A DNA stretch of 64,000 bases from Acanthopleuribacter pedis (GTDB lineage: Bacteria; Acidobacteriota; Holophagae; Acanthopleuribacterales; Acanthopleuribacteraceae), in the NCBI RefSeq assembly GCF_017377855.1, contig NZ_JAFREP010000003.1:248001-312000 (forward strand), in the 5' to 3' direction. A model generated the notes under the pieces. The model was not told where the DNA came from. It worked only from the letters and a program-made list of their open reading frames with translations, and searched no databases. A program made the translations under genes and the position numbers. Shown here piece by piece: positions 52,017 to 61,200 of this stretch (position 1 is the stretch's first letter; each line of letters opens with the position of its first letter).

Positions 52017-54944
52017 TTAGAGGGGATCACTCGCGCAGCTATTGGAGCGCATGATCATGTCCAAAACGGTGTGGTAGGTGTCGCCGTCCAAGTCGGCCGG
52101 TGCGTAGTACTCGTCGGCGAACCAGTAGGGAATGATGCCTTCAAGACCCGGAGTCACCTCAATGGTTACCTGGGAAACGGCCTGACAGTTGTCGCCGTCC
52201 AGAGAAACCGTGAAGGTTGTGGTTTCGGTCAGGGTCGCCATCGGCGTTGCCGATGCGGCGTCGTCCAACAACTCAGGGTTGCTCCAACGGATCTCAGGCG
52301 ATTCGCCCATGCCGTCGAAGGTGACACCCAATTGCAGCGGGAAGCCCGCGCAGATGGTGGTGACCGTAGCGGTGGCGGTGGCGGTGGCGGCACAGTTGGG
52401 ACGGGTACAGATGTAGTCGCTGATGTCGTTGATGCCCCAGCTATTAAAGGTACCGGTGTCGAGGTTGGCGTTATCGGAAACCGTCAAGGTCCAGGTACCG
52501 TTGGGATCTTCACCCGCGAAACCGCTGAGGGGTTCCGCCGTGGGCAGATCGTCGCCGAAGGTCCCGATCAGGTCGTCCGCGGAAGAACCGGTACGGTTGT
52601 GCAAGGTGACGGTGGTGCCCGCGGGAGAGGTCAGGGTAACGATCAGGTCACCACGCCAGGTGTGCGTGATGTTGATGGCGACCTGCATGTTTTCGCTGAC
52701 GCTGCCGGTTGCACCGGTTACATCAAACGTGGAAGTCAGGCCGGCGGCGGTGTCGTCGGGGATTGCGGTGTCAACGGTGGCGTTGCCGCCAAAGCCGACA
52801 GGCGTGCCGACGGTCACATCGTGGGTGATGGTGGTGGTCACCGCGCCGCGACCGCTGCCGTCGTCGAAGGTGACTTCCATGGACAATTGGAAGCCTGAAC
52901 CACAGGTGTAGGAATCGTCCAGGGTAACGGTGAGGCTGCTGGTTGCCTGGCCGGTCGCGCCGGTGGCCATGTCGGGGAAGGTGAGGTTGGGTTCTGCAAT
53001 CACAACACCGGGTGCTTGCGTTGAAACAACCGCGCTGATTTGAGATGCATCGGCGGTACCGCCGTTCACCATGCTCAGATCGAAGGTCAGGGTTTCGCCT
53101 GGATCGGGGACGCCGTTTTCACCGGTGCCGTCGCTGATGGCCCAGGTGCTATCGGTCATTTGCGCACGGGCGATTTCCAGAATACCGTGATGAAGGAAGG
53201 CGTCGAAGAACGCCTGGCCGTGAGGACCGTCGGGATGCAAGCGGTTGGCGGTTTGTACCGTGGCGTTGGCCAAGTCGCGCATTTTGGGACCGGCCGCAAG
53301 ACCGAAGTGTGCTTCCAGCACGATGCGGTCCACTTCCTCGCGTGGCACGTTGTGGTTTTGAACCAAGTTCAGAAACGCTTGGAACAAGGGGGTCGCCCAC
53401 AGGTGGTCGGAATAGGTGCCGCCGACTTCACGGTGCGCGGGGTAGGTCAAGCTGTGATCGTAGCGCGCGTCCATGTCGTTCATGATGCGGCCGCCCCAGC
53501 AGCTGTTGTGACCGTCCCAGGTGAACACCCAGTTGGGGTTAAAGGTAGGACCGTTGGGGGTGGCGTAGCTGTAGGAGCCGGCCCAGTAGTCACCGAAACC
53601 TTCACCCATGCCGCCGGTGTCACCACCGCTCCAGTTGTTTGAGTTGATGCCGAAGTGAATCGCGTGGCCGTACTCGTGGAGAATAACGTCCGCGTCTTCG
53701 TTATCGTCGACACAACCGTGGCCGAAGCTCAGCGTGTTGGTGCCGGGTGAGAAACTGGAGTTGTCCTGGCCGCTCCAACCGTTGGCGTCAACGGGGATGG
53801 ACAGTTCTTGGATGCCGTTGTCACCGGTGAAACCCAGTGATTGCATGTAGCGTTGGCTTTGGTCCAGGTGGAAGTAGGTCATGGCGTCGTTGAACGCCAC
53901 GTTGCCGCGGCGGAAGTCCCAGTTGCCGTCGGTCGTGGTTGAAGGCGCAACGTTGGGTGCTTCAACGTCGACGATTTGAACATAGGGACCGACCAAGCTG
54001 TAGGTGCCCGCGTTATTGGTTAAGTCGAGCAGGTTGCGTTGCATGTAGGCCGCGTCAAATGCGGCCGCGTCGGTCGTGTCTTCCAGGGTGGCGTTGTTCA
54101 GGGTGGTGCGTGGGTCCGGGTCGAAAACCATCGCGGTACCGTTGGTGTCGCCTTTGGCAACCGGCGTGGTCAGGTTGGCTTTATAAGCCGCCTGGGCGAA
54201 GTAGGTTTTGAACGCGGTTTGGCGGTGCTCAACGGGACCGTCGTACTCGGGTAATTCGGTTTCGTAGTGGTTCCGCGTGATGCGTTCTTCCTCAAACGAA
54301 ACAATTTTGCCTGAGACCGCGTCGATCACATGGGCCCAGTAGCCGTTGGGCGCTTCGACGGCCAACAGGGTTTTGTAAACCAATTGGAAATCTTGCTCGA
54401 CCGGGACAAACACCTTTTCGATTTGGGGTGCCTGCATCAGCGGACCATGGACCTTCAGGTGGCTCCAGGCGATGTCGTAAGCGTCGTTTTCGTTGAGGAT
54501 AACGCTGGGCGCTTTTTGGTTGGTTTTCACGGGGTAAGTATTGTTGTAAACGCGGTAGATGTCACCGCTGGTGCGGTCGATGGAAACCACGATTTGGGCG
54601 CCCTCGACCACAATGCCGTCCAGAATTTGTTGGAAGCGGTAATGGCGACCGGTCAAACTGTTTTGAATTTGAACCAGTTCGAGGTTGTCGAGGGTTTCGG
54701 GCAAGCTGAACTTTTTGGCGTTCATGGCGAGGTACAAACGGGCTTTATCCGTTTCGTCCTTCATGGGACCGGCGTTGAAAACGGGGTTAAAGATGACTTT
54801 AGCCGCTTGGCGATGATCCTGGTGGAACTGGTTCTGGGTTTTTGCGGCGGTATGGTCGCCGGCAAGAGCGATTGAGACTGAGAAAAAAGCGAAAAGCAGA
54901 CAGTAGATCCAACGAGACGCCATCGGTTTTTGCAGATAAACCAA
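52017..54944 (-). CDS. Secreted M36 (fungalysin-like) metalloprotease with proprotein-convertase P-like domain
   Basis: 975 residues. TTG 54944 chosen because GAGGAGG lies 7 nt upstream; the in-frame ATG (MASRW) has none. Signal peptide (WIYCLLFAFFSVSIALAG), an FTP-type propeptide (about 30-210), then the peptidase domain with HEYGHAIHF (H423, E424, H427) and third ligand in GEGFGDYWAG. Next are immunoglobulin-like and P/Homo B-type domains (to about 810) and a dockerin-like tail (ADLDGDTYHTVLDMIM). Degrades extracellular protein. The start codon is unusual. Domain order is typical of myxobacterial and Holophagae exoproteases. Confidence 0.9.
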   Translation of the reverse strand: MVYLQKPMASRWIYCLLFAFFSVSIALAGDHTAAKTQNQFHQDHRQAAKVIFNPVFNAGPMKDETDKARLYLAMNAKKFSLPETLDNLELVQIQNSLTGRHYRFQQILDGIVVEGAQIVVSIDRTSGDIYRVYNNTYPVKTNQKAPSVILNENDAYDIAWSHLKVHGPLMQAPQIEKVFVPVEQDFQLVYKTLLAVEAPNGYWAHVIDAVSGKIVSFEEERITRNHYETELPEYDGPVEHRQTAFKTYFAQAAYKANLTTPVAKGDTNGTAMVFDPDPRTTLNNATLEDTTDAAAFDAAYMQRNLLDLTNNAGTYSLVGPYVQIVDVEAPNVAPSTTTDGNWDFRRGNVAFNDAMTYFHLDQSQRYMQSLGFTGDNGIQELSIPVDANGWSGQDNSSFSPGTNTLSFGHGCVDDNEDADVILHEYGHAIHFGINSNNWSGGDTGGMGEGFGDYWAGSYSYATPNGPTFNPNWVFTWDGHNSCWGGRIMNDMDARYDHSLTYPAHREVGGTYSDHLWATPLFQAFLNLVQNHNVPREEVDRIVLEAHFGLAAGPKMRDLANATVQTANRLHPDGPHGQAFFDAFLHHGILEIARAQMTDSTWAISDGTGENGVPDPGETLTFDLSMVNGGTADASQISAVVSTQAPGVVIAEPNLTFPDMATGATGQATSSLTVTLDDSYTCGSGFQLSMEVTFDDGSGRGAVTTTITHDVTVGTPVGFGGNATVDTAIPDDTAAGLTSTFDVTGATGSVSENMQVAINITHTWRGDLIVTLTSPAGTTVTLHNRTGSSADDLIGTFGDDLPTAEPLSGFAGEDPNGTWTLTVSDNANLDTGTFNSWGINDISDYICTRPNCAATATATATVTTICAGFPLQLGVTFDGMGESPEIRWSNPELLDDAASATPMATLTETTTFTVSLDGDNCQAVSQVTIEVTPGLEGIIPYWFADEYYAPADLDGDTYHTVLDMIMRSNSCASDPL

Positions 54945-56111
54945 GAGGGGTCCTCCTCACAATTCGATAATGATGTGCGCCTATAACCCTAATTTCCAAA
55001 TAAGCATAGGAACCCCTACCGGGCCGCGGGGGCAGCAGCGGAGACCGGTTCTCGCGGGCACCTGTATTCCGAACAGGTTACGGCAAGAGAATGGGTTTAG
55101 CTCATCGGCACCCCTAATAATGTCCGCTGGTAAACGGCAGAACCTTTTGGTTCGGGGGTATTGATAGATAGAGCGGTAATGTATGAAGCCGGGAAATTTT
55201 TGTCTAAGGTAATAAGCGATCTCTCTGGGAATATACCATTTGGTAATTGAGATCACCGAAGGGCGGTAATCTGGTGCTACATTCCATAAGATTGCGCGAT
55301 TGTACGGCAAACTCTAGGGAAATGTCAAAGGATGATTAGGTATTTGTAAAATCGGGGTAAAGCAGTTAAGGTCTTACAAGGGTGGGGGAGTCGGCCTTTG
55401 GCGTTTTCGAGACCTTGGCTTTTTACGAGATGTGGTTGGTTTTCAGGTTCTCTTGGCGTCTATCGGACAGTTTTTACGTGCAAACCCTGGTCTGATTGGT
55501 TTTGAGGCGAGGTGAAACAGACCTTGGTTGTTTTGTTAATAGCTGAATTTATATGCTTTATCCGTGTGTTGTGTTTTTCAGATGAATTCTTGGGTAAACC
55601 ATCTCAGCCGAAATTAAGACTTGGCCGATTCGTGCTTGCCGCGCAACAGCATTTTCGCGAGGCTGTTGGTTCTTATCGGCCCGGCGCGACTCGATCACTT
55701 AATCGCGGGTTCTTGGAAAAAAAGGGGTTCTGGTGACGCTATTCATCCTAAAGGGCTGTTTGGCACGGTTTTGCCTTTTCGTTCCATTTTTTCCTTACTG
55801 CCTGGGCTGGGTCGCTTCGCCCGCGCAAATTTTAAGGTGGTGTGAGAAGGTTTAACAAAAGAATGTAAAAAATCCGGGCCTGTTGGTCCCACGAGCGGTT
55901 TTACCGCTTCGTTGGTTAGGGAAAATTCGCGGGTGCGATTGTCTGCGTAGTTGCGTTTTTTTCAGGTGTTTGGGGGAGTTCTTGGCCAGGCTTTTTGTCG
56001 GGCTCCAGAGAGATTGACAACGCTTCGAACCGGAATCGGTCGATGCATATAGAATGATGTAGCTGATTTGCTCGGGATCCTTTTGGGTCCCGGCATTTAT
56101 GGAGAGGTACC
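54945..56111. other. Long intergenic region, about 1.17 kb
   Basis: Divergent between M36 and M28 genes; likely promoters of both. A small frame from GTG 55512 (74 residues, hydrophobic start LVVLLIAEFICFIRVLCF) is possible but has no strong support. No repeat family copy, RNA or other gene recognised. AT-content is higher than the flanks. Confidence 0.35.
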
Positions 56112-57608
56112 ATGGAAGAAAGAAAAAAAAATAACCGGAATCTCACGATGCGTGCCGCTTTGCTCGTGCGCTTGGTGCTGGTTGCCGCTTTGTGCAGCTT
56201 TTTTGCGCTCGCACAGCAACCCGCGCGTTTTTATGCGCAAATTGATATCGACGGTATCGGGCCGGCGTCCTTGGACCGCCTTAAAGCCAACCCAGGTTTT
56301 GCTTGGTGGGTTGAGATGGACCAGATCCTGGTTGTTCTGGCTGAAGCGCCGGTTCTCGCCAATCTGGGCAAGCAACAGAAGGTCACCGTTTTGCGGGATA
56401 TTCCGGTTAAACCCGAGCAGTTGTCCGTCTTGCGTTTTGATCACTTTCGCGATGTAGGTGCGCTTGATGCCTACGTTTTGGGACGCGGTGGTCGTTTCGC
56501 CTTGCTGCAATTGCGCAGTACCCCACCCAAAACCCACCACGACGGTGAACACAAACATCCGCTTTATTTCGATGCTTTTCAGCCGAACCGCGTCTTGGCG
56601 GCCCAAAGTGCCAACCGTGTCGGGGCGCGCAAACGCGCCGTTGATCCAGCCATCCAAGCTTTGGTGAATCAAGTGGATGGGGATCGTTGGTTGGCTGATG
56701 TGACCACCCTGGCCGGCTGGAACCGCCACTCCTTTGGAACGGAAATCGACGATGCCCGCGATTGGTTGGTCGCTCAGTTCTCACAAATTGACGGCCTGAC
56801 CGTGAGCACCGAAGATTTTGACCTGAGTGGCACGACCTTGCAAAACGTGGTCGCCCGGATTGACGGCACCACCACGCCGGATCGCTGGTACGTCATCGGT
56901 GCCCACTACGACAGTACCTCGAACAACACCTCGGCCGCCGCGCCAGGTGCCGAGGACAATGCCTCGGGTACAGCCGGTGTGTTGGAAATGGCGCGTGTCC
57001 TCGCCGCGATGGAACCCGAGTCCACCATTATTTTTATGTGTTACTCCGGCGAAGAACAAGGCCTGCACGGTAGCCAATCCCACGTAAACCGCCTCATTAG
57101 CGATAACGATTTGGATAAGGTGCAGATTGTGCTGACCATGGACATGATCGGTTACACCAACGACAACGATTTGGACGTCCTTTTGGAAACGGAGCAACGG
57201 GTGAGCTGGTTGGTTAACCTGCTGGAAACCGCCGCGTTCGACTATACCGATTTGCGTTCCGTGGTCAGCTACAACCCCTTTGGCTCCGACCACATTCCTT
57301 ACCTCAATGCCGGTTTGGACTCGCTGCTGGTGATCGAAAACGACTACACATCCTATCCGTCTTACCACCGCACCACGGACACGATCCAGAACGTAAACCT
57401 GGCCATGGGTCGTGAATCGCTCAAGATGAATGTGGCCGTGATGGCCGACCAAATCGGTTTTCCTCGCACGCGAATCCCGGCGTGGCAACCCTGGTTGATT
57501 CGCTGGCGTGCTTCGCCGGATGCATCGGCGCCGGATCAAGTGGTTGACCGCATTATCAACGTGCTTGACTTCGTTTCGATGGTCAACGATTTGAATACCG
57601 CGCGCTAA
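56112..57608 (+). CDS. Secreted M28-family zinc aminopeptidase
   Basis: 498 residues; ATG 56112 with GGAGAGGT upstream. Basic start and hydrophobic signal segment (LLVRLVLVAALCSFFALAQ). N-terminal inhibitor-like region (to about 175), then a peptidase M28 domain: AHYDSTS, GAEDNASG, SGEEQGLHGS, DMIGY and SDHIPYL supply the zinc ligands and catalytic Glu. C-terminus ends with a short tail (VVDRIINVLDFVSMVN) like the tails of the 47163 and 52017 proteins. Removes N-terminal residues from peptides; works well with the neighbouring endoproteases. Terminator follows. Confidence 0.9.
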   Translation: MEERKKNNRNLTMRAALLVRLVLVAALCSFFALAQQPARFYAQIDIDGIGPASLDRLKANPGFAWWVEMDQILVVLAEAPVLANLGKQQKVTVLRDIPVKPEQLSVLRFDHFRDVGALDAYVLGRGGRFALLQLRSTPPKTHHDGEHKHPLYFDAFQPNRVLAAQSANRVGARKRAVDPAIQALVNQVDGDRWLADVTTLAGWNRHSFGTEIDDARDWLVAQFSQIDGLTVSTEDFDLSGTTLQNVVARIDGTTTPDRWYVIGAHYDSTSNNTSAAAPGAEDNASGTAGVLEMARVLAAMEPESTIIFMCYSGEEQGLHGSQSHVNRLISDNDLDKVQIVLTMDMIGYTNDNDLDVLLETEQRVSWLVNLLETAAFDYTDLRSVVSYNPFGSDHIPYLNAGLDSLLVIENDYTSYPSYHRTTDTIQNVNLAMGRESLKMNVAVMADQIGFPRTRIPAWQPWLIRWRASPDASAPDQVVDRIINVLDFVSMVNDLNTAR

Positions 57609-57626
57609 GCGTTGCCATGGATTTGC

Positions 57627-57658
57627 TGAAAAGGTCGGGGTTTGCGCCTCGGCCTTTT
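57627..57658 (+). terminator. Rho-independent terminator after the M28 gene
   Basis: AAAAGGTCGGGG pairs with CCTCGGCCTTTT (G-T allowed), followed by more Ts. About 20 nt after the stop. Confidence 0.85.
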
Positions 57659-58226
57659 TTAGTTCGGGCTGAAAAAGCGCGGCGGCAGGAAGGTCACCTG
57701 TTCGTCGTTGGGGGAACAGCAGACACCGCGCGAGGTATTTTTGCGCGATGAAGGATAACTTTTTAACAGCGTTGGGGAAACCGGTGAATTCATCTCCGTC
57801 AATGGGTGGGCGTGTAATTGAACCAAGGTTCAATTTTTCAAGGCCGCAATCCCAGGAACCCACTTTCTCGCAATAAAGTTGCGGACAAAAAGCCGGATCA
57901 TCGCCTAAAATAACACCATTATTTCGATTGATTCGATCACTAGCCCACCCATCTCATCAAGATGTTTTGGAAAAGTGGGTTTGGCTGGAAATGCTATTCC
58001 TATCGACAGGCGACCCGCCGCGAATGCAGCTCGGGATACCCATCCCGATTGGCTCCCGCTCCGCGCGCACCGCTTGGCCCACCGTTCTGGTTTCCCTGTT
58101 TCCACGGGCGTTCCTTTGACGTGGTTGCGCCAACAACCGCCGCAACTGTCCGGGTTCCACCTGATTTCGATAGTGACGCTTTCCGGTTGAGATCCGACGG
58201 TGACGGGGTTTTTGGAGGAAAACGGT
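57659..58226. other. Intergenic region upstream of the NRPS
   Basis: About 570 bp; probably holds the NRPS promoter. Small frames on both strands are not convincing. No repeat found. Confidence 0.4.
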
Positions 58227-61200
58227 ATGCATGGTTCTCAGTTTTTGGCTGAATTGGCGGAGCTTGGCGTCAAACTGGCCGTGGTAGACGGCCAACTCAA
58301 GATCAAAGCGCCCAAAGGGGTGTTGACGGCCGAGCTTAAACAACGGTTGGCCGCGGCCAAATCGGACATTCTCGATGCGCTCAGCACCCGCGCCGGCCGT
58401 GGCGATTCCACCCGCCTACCGCAAATCGTGCCCGACCCGGACCGGCGTTTCGAGCCTTTTCCGCTGACCGACATCCAGCAAGCTTATTGGATTGGTAGCC
58501 AGTCAGATTTCGACATGGGCAACGTCGATATTCATATCTACACGGAAATCGACGCCCAAGATCTGGATTTGCCCGGCTTGCAGCGCGCGTTAAACCAAAC
58601 CATCGCGCGTCACGACATGTTGCGCGCCGTCGTCGAGAAAAACGGCGAACAGCGCATCCTCGCCGAGGTTCCCGAATACGTGATCGTCCTGACCGATCTC
58701 AGCGGCCACGCCGCCGAGCAACAGCAGGTGCAACTCGCCGCCACGCGGGAGCACATGTCCCACGGTCACCGCGACCATGCTGTTTGGCCGGGATTTGAGG
58801 TGACCGCCACCAAGCTGGATGCGCGACGCACCCGCTTGCATTGTTCCTTCGACCTGCTGCACATCGACGGCGGCAGCTTGCAATTGATGTTCAGTGATTT
58901 GGCCGCGTTTTACCGCGATCCCGCGCTGGAATTAACCCCTTTTACGCTCAGCTACCGCGACTACGTGCTTGCTGAGCAGGCTTTGCAAGAAACCGAGATG
59001 TACCGGGAATCGCTGGATTACTGGCGCCGCCGCGTCGCCGATTTGCCCGCCGCGCCCCAGCTCACCTTGAAACGGGAGCTTGCCGCCGGTGAAAAACCGC
59101 GTTTTAACCACGGCAGTGCCGTGCTGGAAGCGGAACACTGGTCCGCCATCAAAGCCCAGATCCGCCGCCGCGGCTTTTCGCCGCCCGCGGTGCTCTTGAC
59201 CGCCTTTGCCGAGGCGCTGTCGGCCTGGTCTGCCGAGGCCGACCTCACCGTCAACGTCACCATGTTTAACCGCCTGCCCATGCACCCGCGCATCAACGAC
59301 ATCCTCGGCGACTTTACCTCGATGGTGCTGCTCGGCATGCGCCACGAACAGAAAGACCCTTTCGCCGAGCGGGTGCGCCGCGTGCAGGAAACCCTTTGGT
59401 CCGCCTTCGAACATCGCCACGTAAGCGGTGTGCAGGTTTTGCGCGAACTGGCGCGCGTGCGCGGCAGCCGTTCCGGCGCCCTCATGCCCGTGGTGTTCAC
59501 CAGTTTCCTCAACCTCGACGACGGCAGTTCTTCCGCGCCTTCCAGCGCGTTGCGCGAACTGGGCGACATCGTGTTTTCCATCAGCCAAACCCCTCAGGTT
59601 TGGCTTGATCACCAGGTGATTGAAGACGGCGGCAACCTGCTGCTCAGTTATGATTCGGTGGAACAGATCTTCCCGCCCGACATGATCGCGCAACTTTTTG
59701 CCGGCTACCGGCGCCTGCTCACCCAACTGGCACGTGGCGAAACCTGGGATCGTCCCCCGCGCGACTTGATCGATCCCGCCCAATTGGAGCAACGTCGCCT
59801 GATCAACCAAACCGAGGCGCCCATTCCCGAGGCGACCCTATACGACCTGTTCTGCGACAGCGCCGCCGCCTTGCCAGGCCAACCCGCCGTCGTGACCGAA
59901 AGTTTCCGCCTGACCTATGGGGAACTGCAACGCCGTGCCAACCGCCTCGGCCACTGGCTGCAAAAACACGGTACCGCGCCCGACCACCTGGTCGCCGTGG
60001 TGATGGACAAAGGCTGGGAACAAATCCTCGCTGTGCTCGGCATCCACGCCGCCGGCGGTGCCTACGTGCCCATCGATCCTGAATTGCCGCCCGAACGCTT
60101 GCAACACCTGTTGCGGGACGGCAACATCCGCGTGGTGCTGACCCAGCGCAAATTGGAAGCGCGGCTCGAATGGCCCCACGGTTTGATCTTGCTCGCGCTC
60201 GACAGCGAACGGGAAACCGCGGCTCTGCCGGAAAGCTGTGAGCAGCGACCGCCCGGCGCCGCCGGACCGCGCCACCTCGCCTACGTGCTGTACACCTCGG
60301 GTTCGACCGGGGTCCCCAAGGGCGTGATGATCGAACACCGCGCCGTTGTCAACCGCATGGGCGACATCATCGAACGCTTCGACATCGACCGCCGCGACCG
60401 CCTGCTCAGCGTGACCGCCTTGCACCACGACCTTTCCGTTTTTGACGTTTTCGGGGTGCTCTCCGCCGGCGCCACCCTGATCCTGCCCCGCGCCAACCTG
60501 CGCCTGGATCCGGCCCACTGGTGCACCTGGCTTCTCCGCGAACGGGTTACCCTTTGGAATTCGGTACCCACCTTCCTCAATATGTTGGTTTCCCACCTCG
60601 AAGGTTTGCCCGAGGACGCGCCCCGTCCCGACAGCCTGCGCTGGGCCATCCTCGCCGGCGACTGGATCCCGCTTGATTTGCCCGCCCGCCTGCGCGACCA
60701 AGTCGGTGCCTTGCGCTTCATTGCCTCCGGCGGCCCCACCGAAACCACCATTTGGGATATTTGGAACGAGGTCGACCAGGTCGATCCCGACTGGAAAAGC
60801 ATCCCCTACGGCCAACCCCTGCGCAACGCGCGTTACCACATTCTCGACGCCGCCGGCCGACCCTGCCCCAACTGGGTACCCGGCGAAATGTGCATTGGCG
60901 GCGCCGGGCTTGCGCGCGGTTATTGGCGCAACGAGGAAGCCTCGCGCGCCTTCTACGAGGACCCCCTCACCGGCGAACGTTATTACCGCTCCGGCGACCT
61001 CGGTCGCTGGTTACCCAACGGCCAAATTGAAATCCTCGGCCGCAAGGATTTTCAGGTCAAAATCCGCGGCATGCGTATTGAACTGGGCGAAATCGAAAGT
61101 GCGATTCGCAAACACGCCCAGGTACGCGAGGTTGTGGTTGTGCAAGTCGGTGAACGTTTTGGCGACAGCCTCCTGGTTGCCTACCTCGTCGGCGAGACCG

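Noticed and set aside
55512..55736. 74-codon small membrane protein
   Set aside because: Hydrophobic start only; the second half is unlike a protein and no ribosome-binding site of quality exists.
59838..60839. 333-codon minus-strand frame and others in the NRPS
   Set aside because: Antisense shadows of the NRPS adenylation and condensation-type domains, caused by high GC at third positions.
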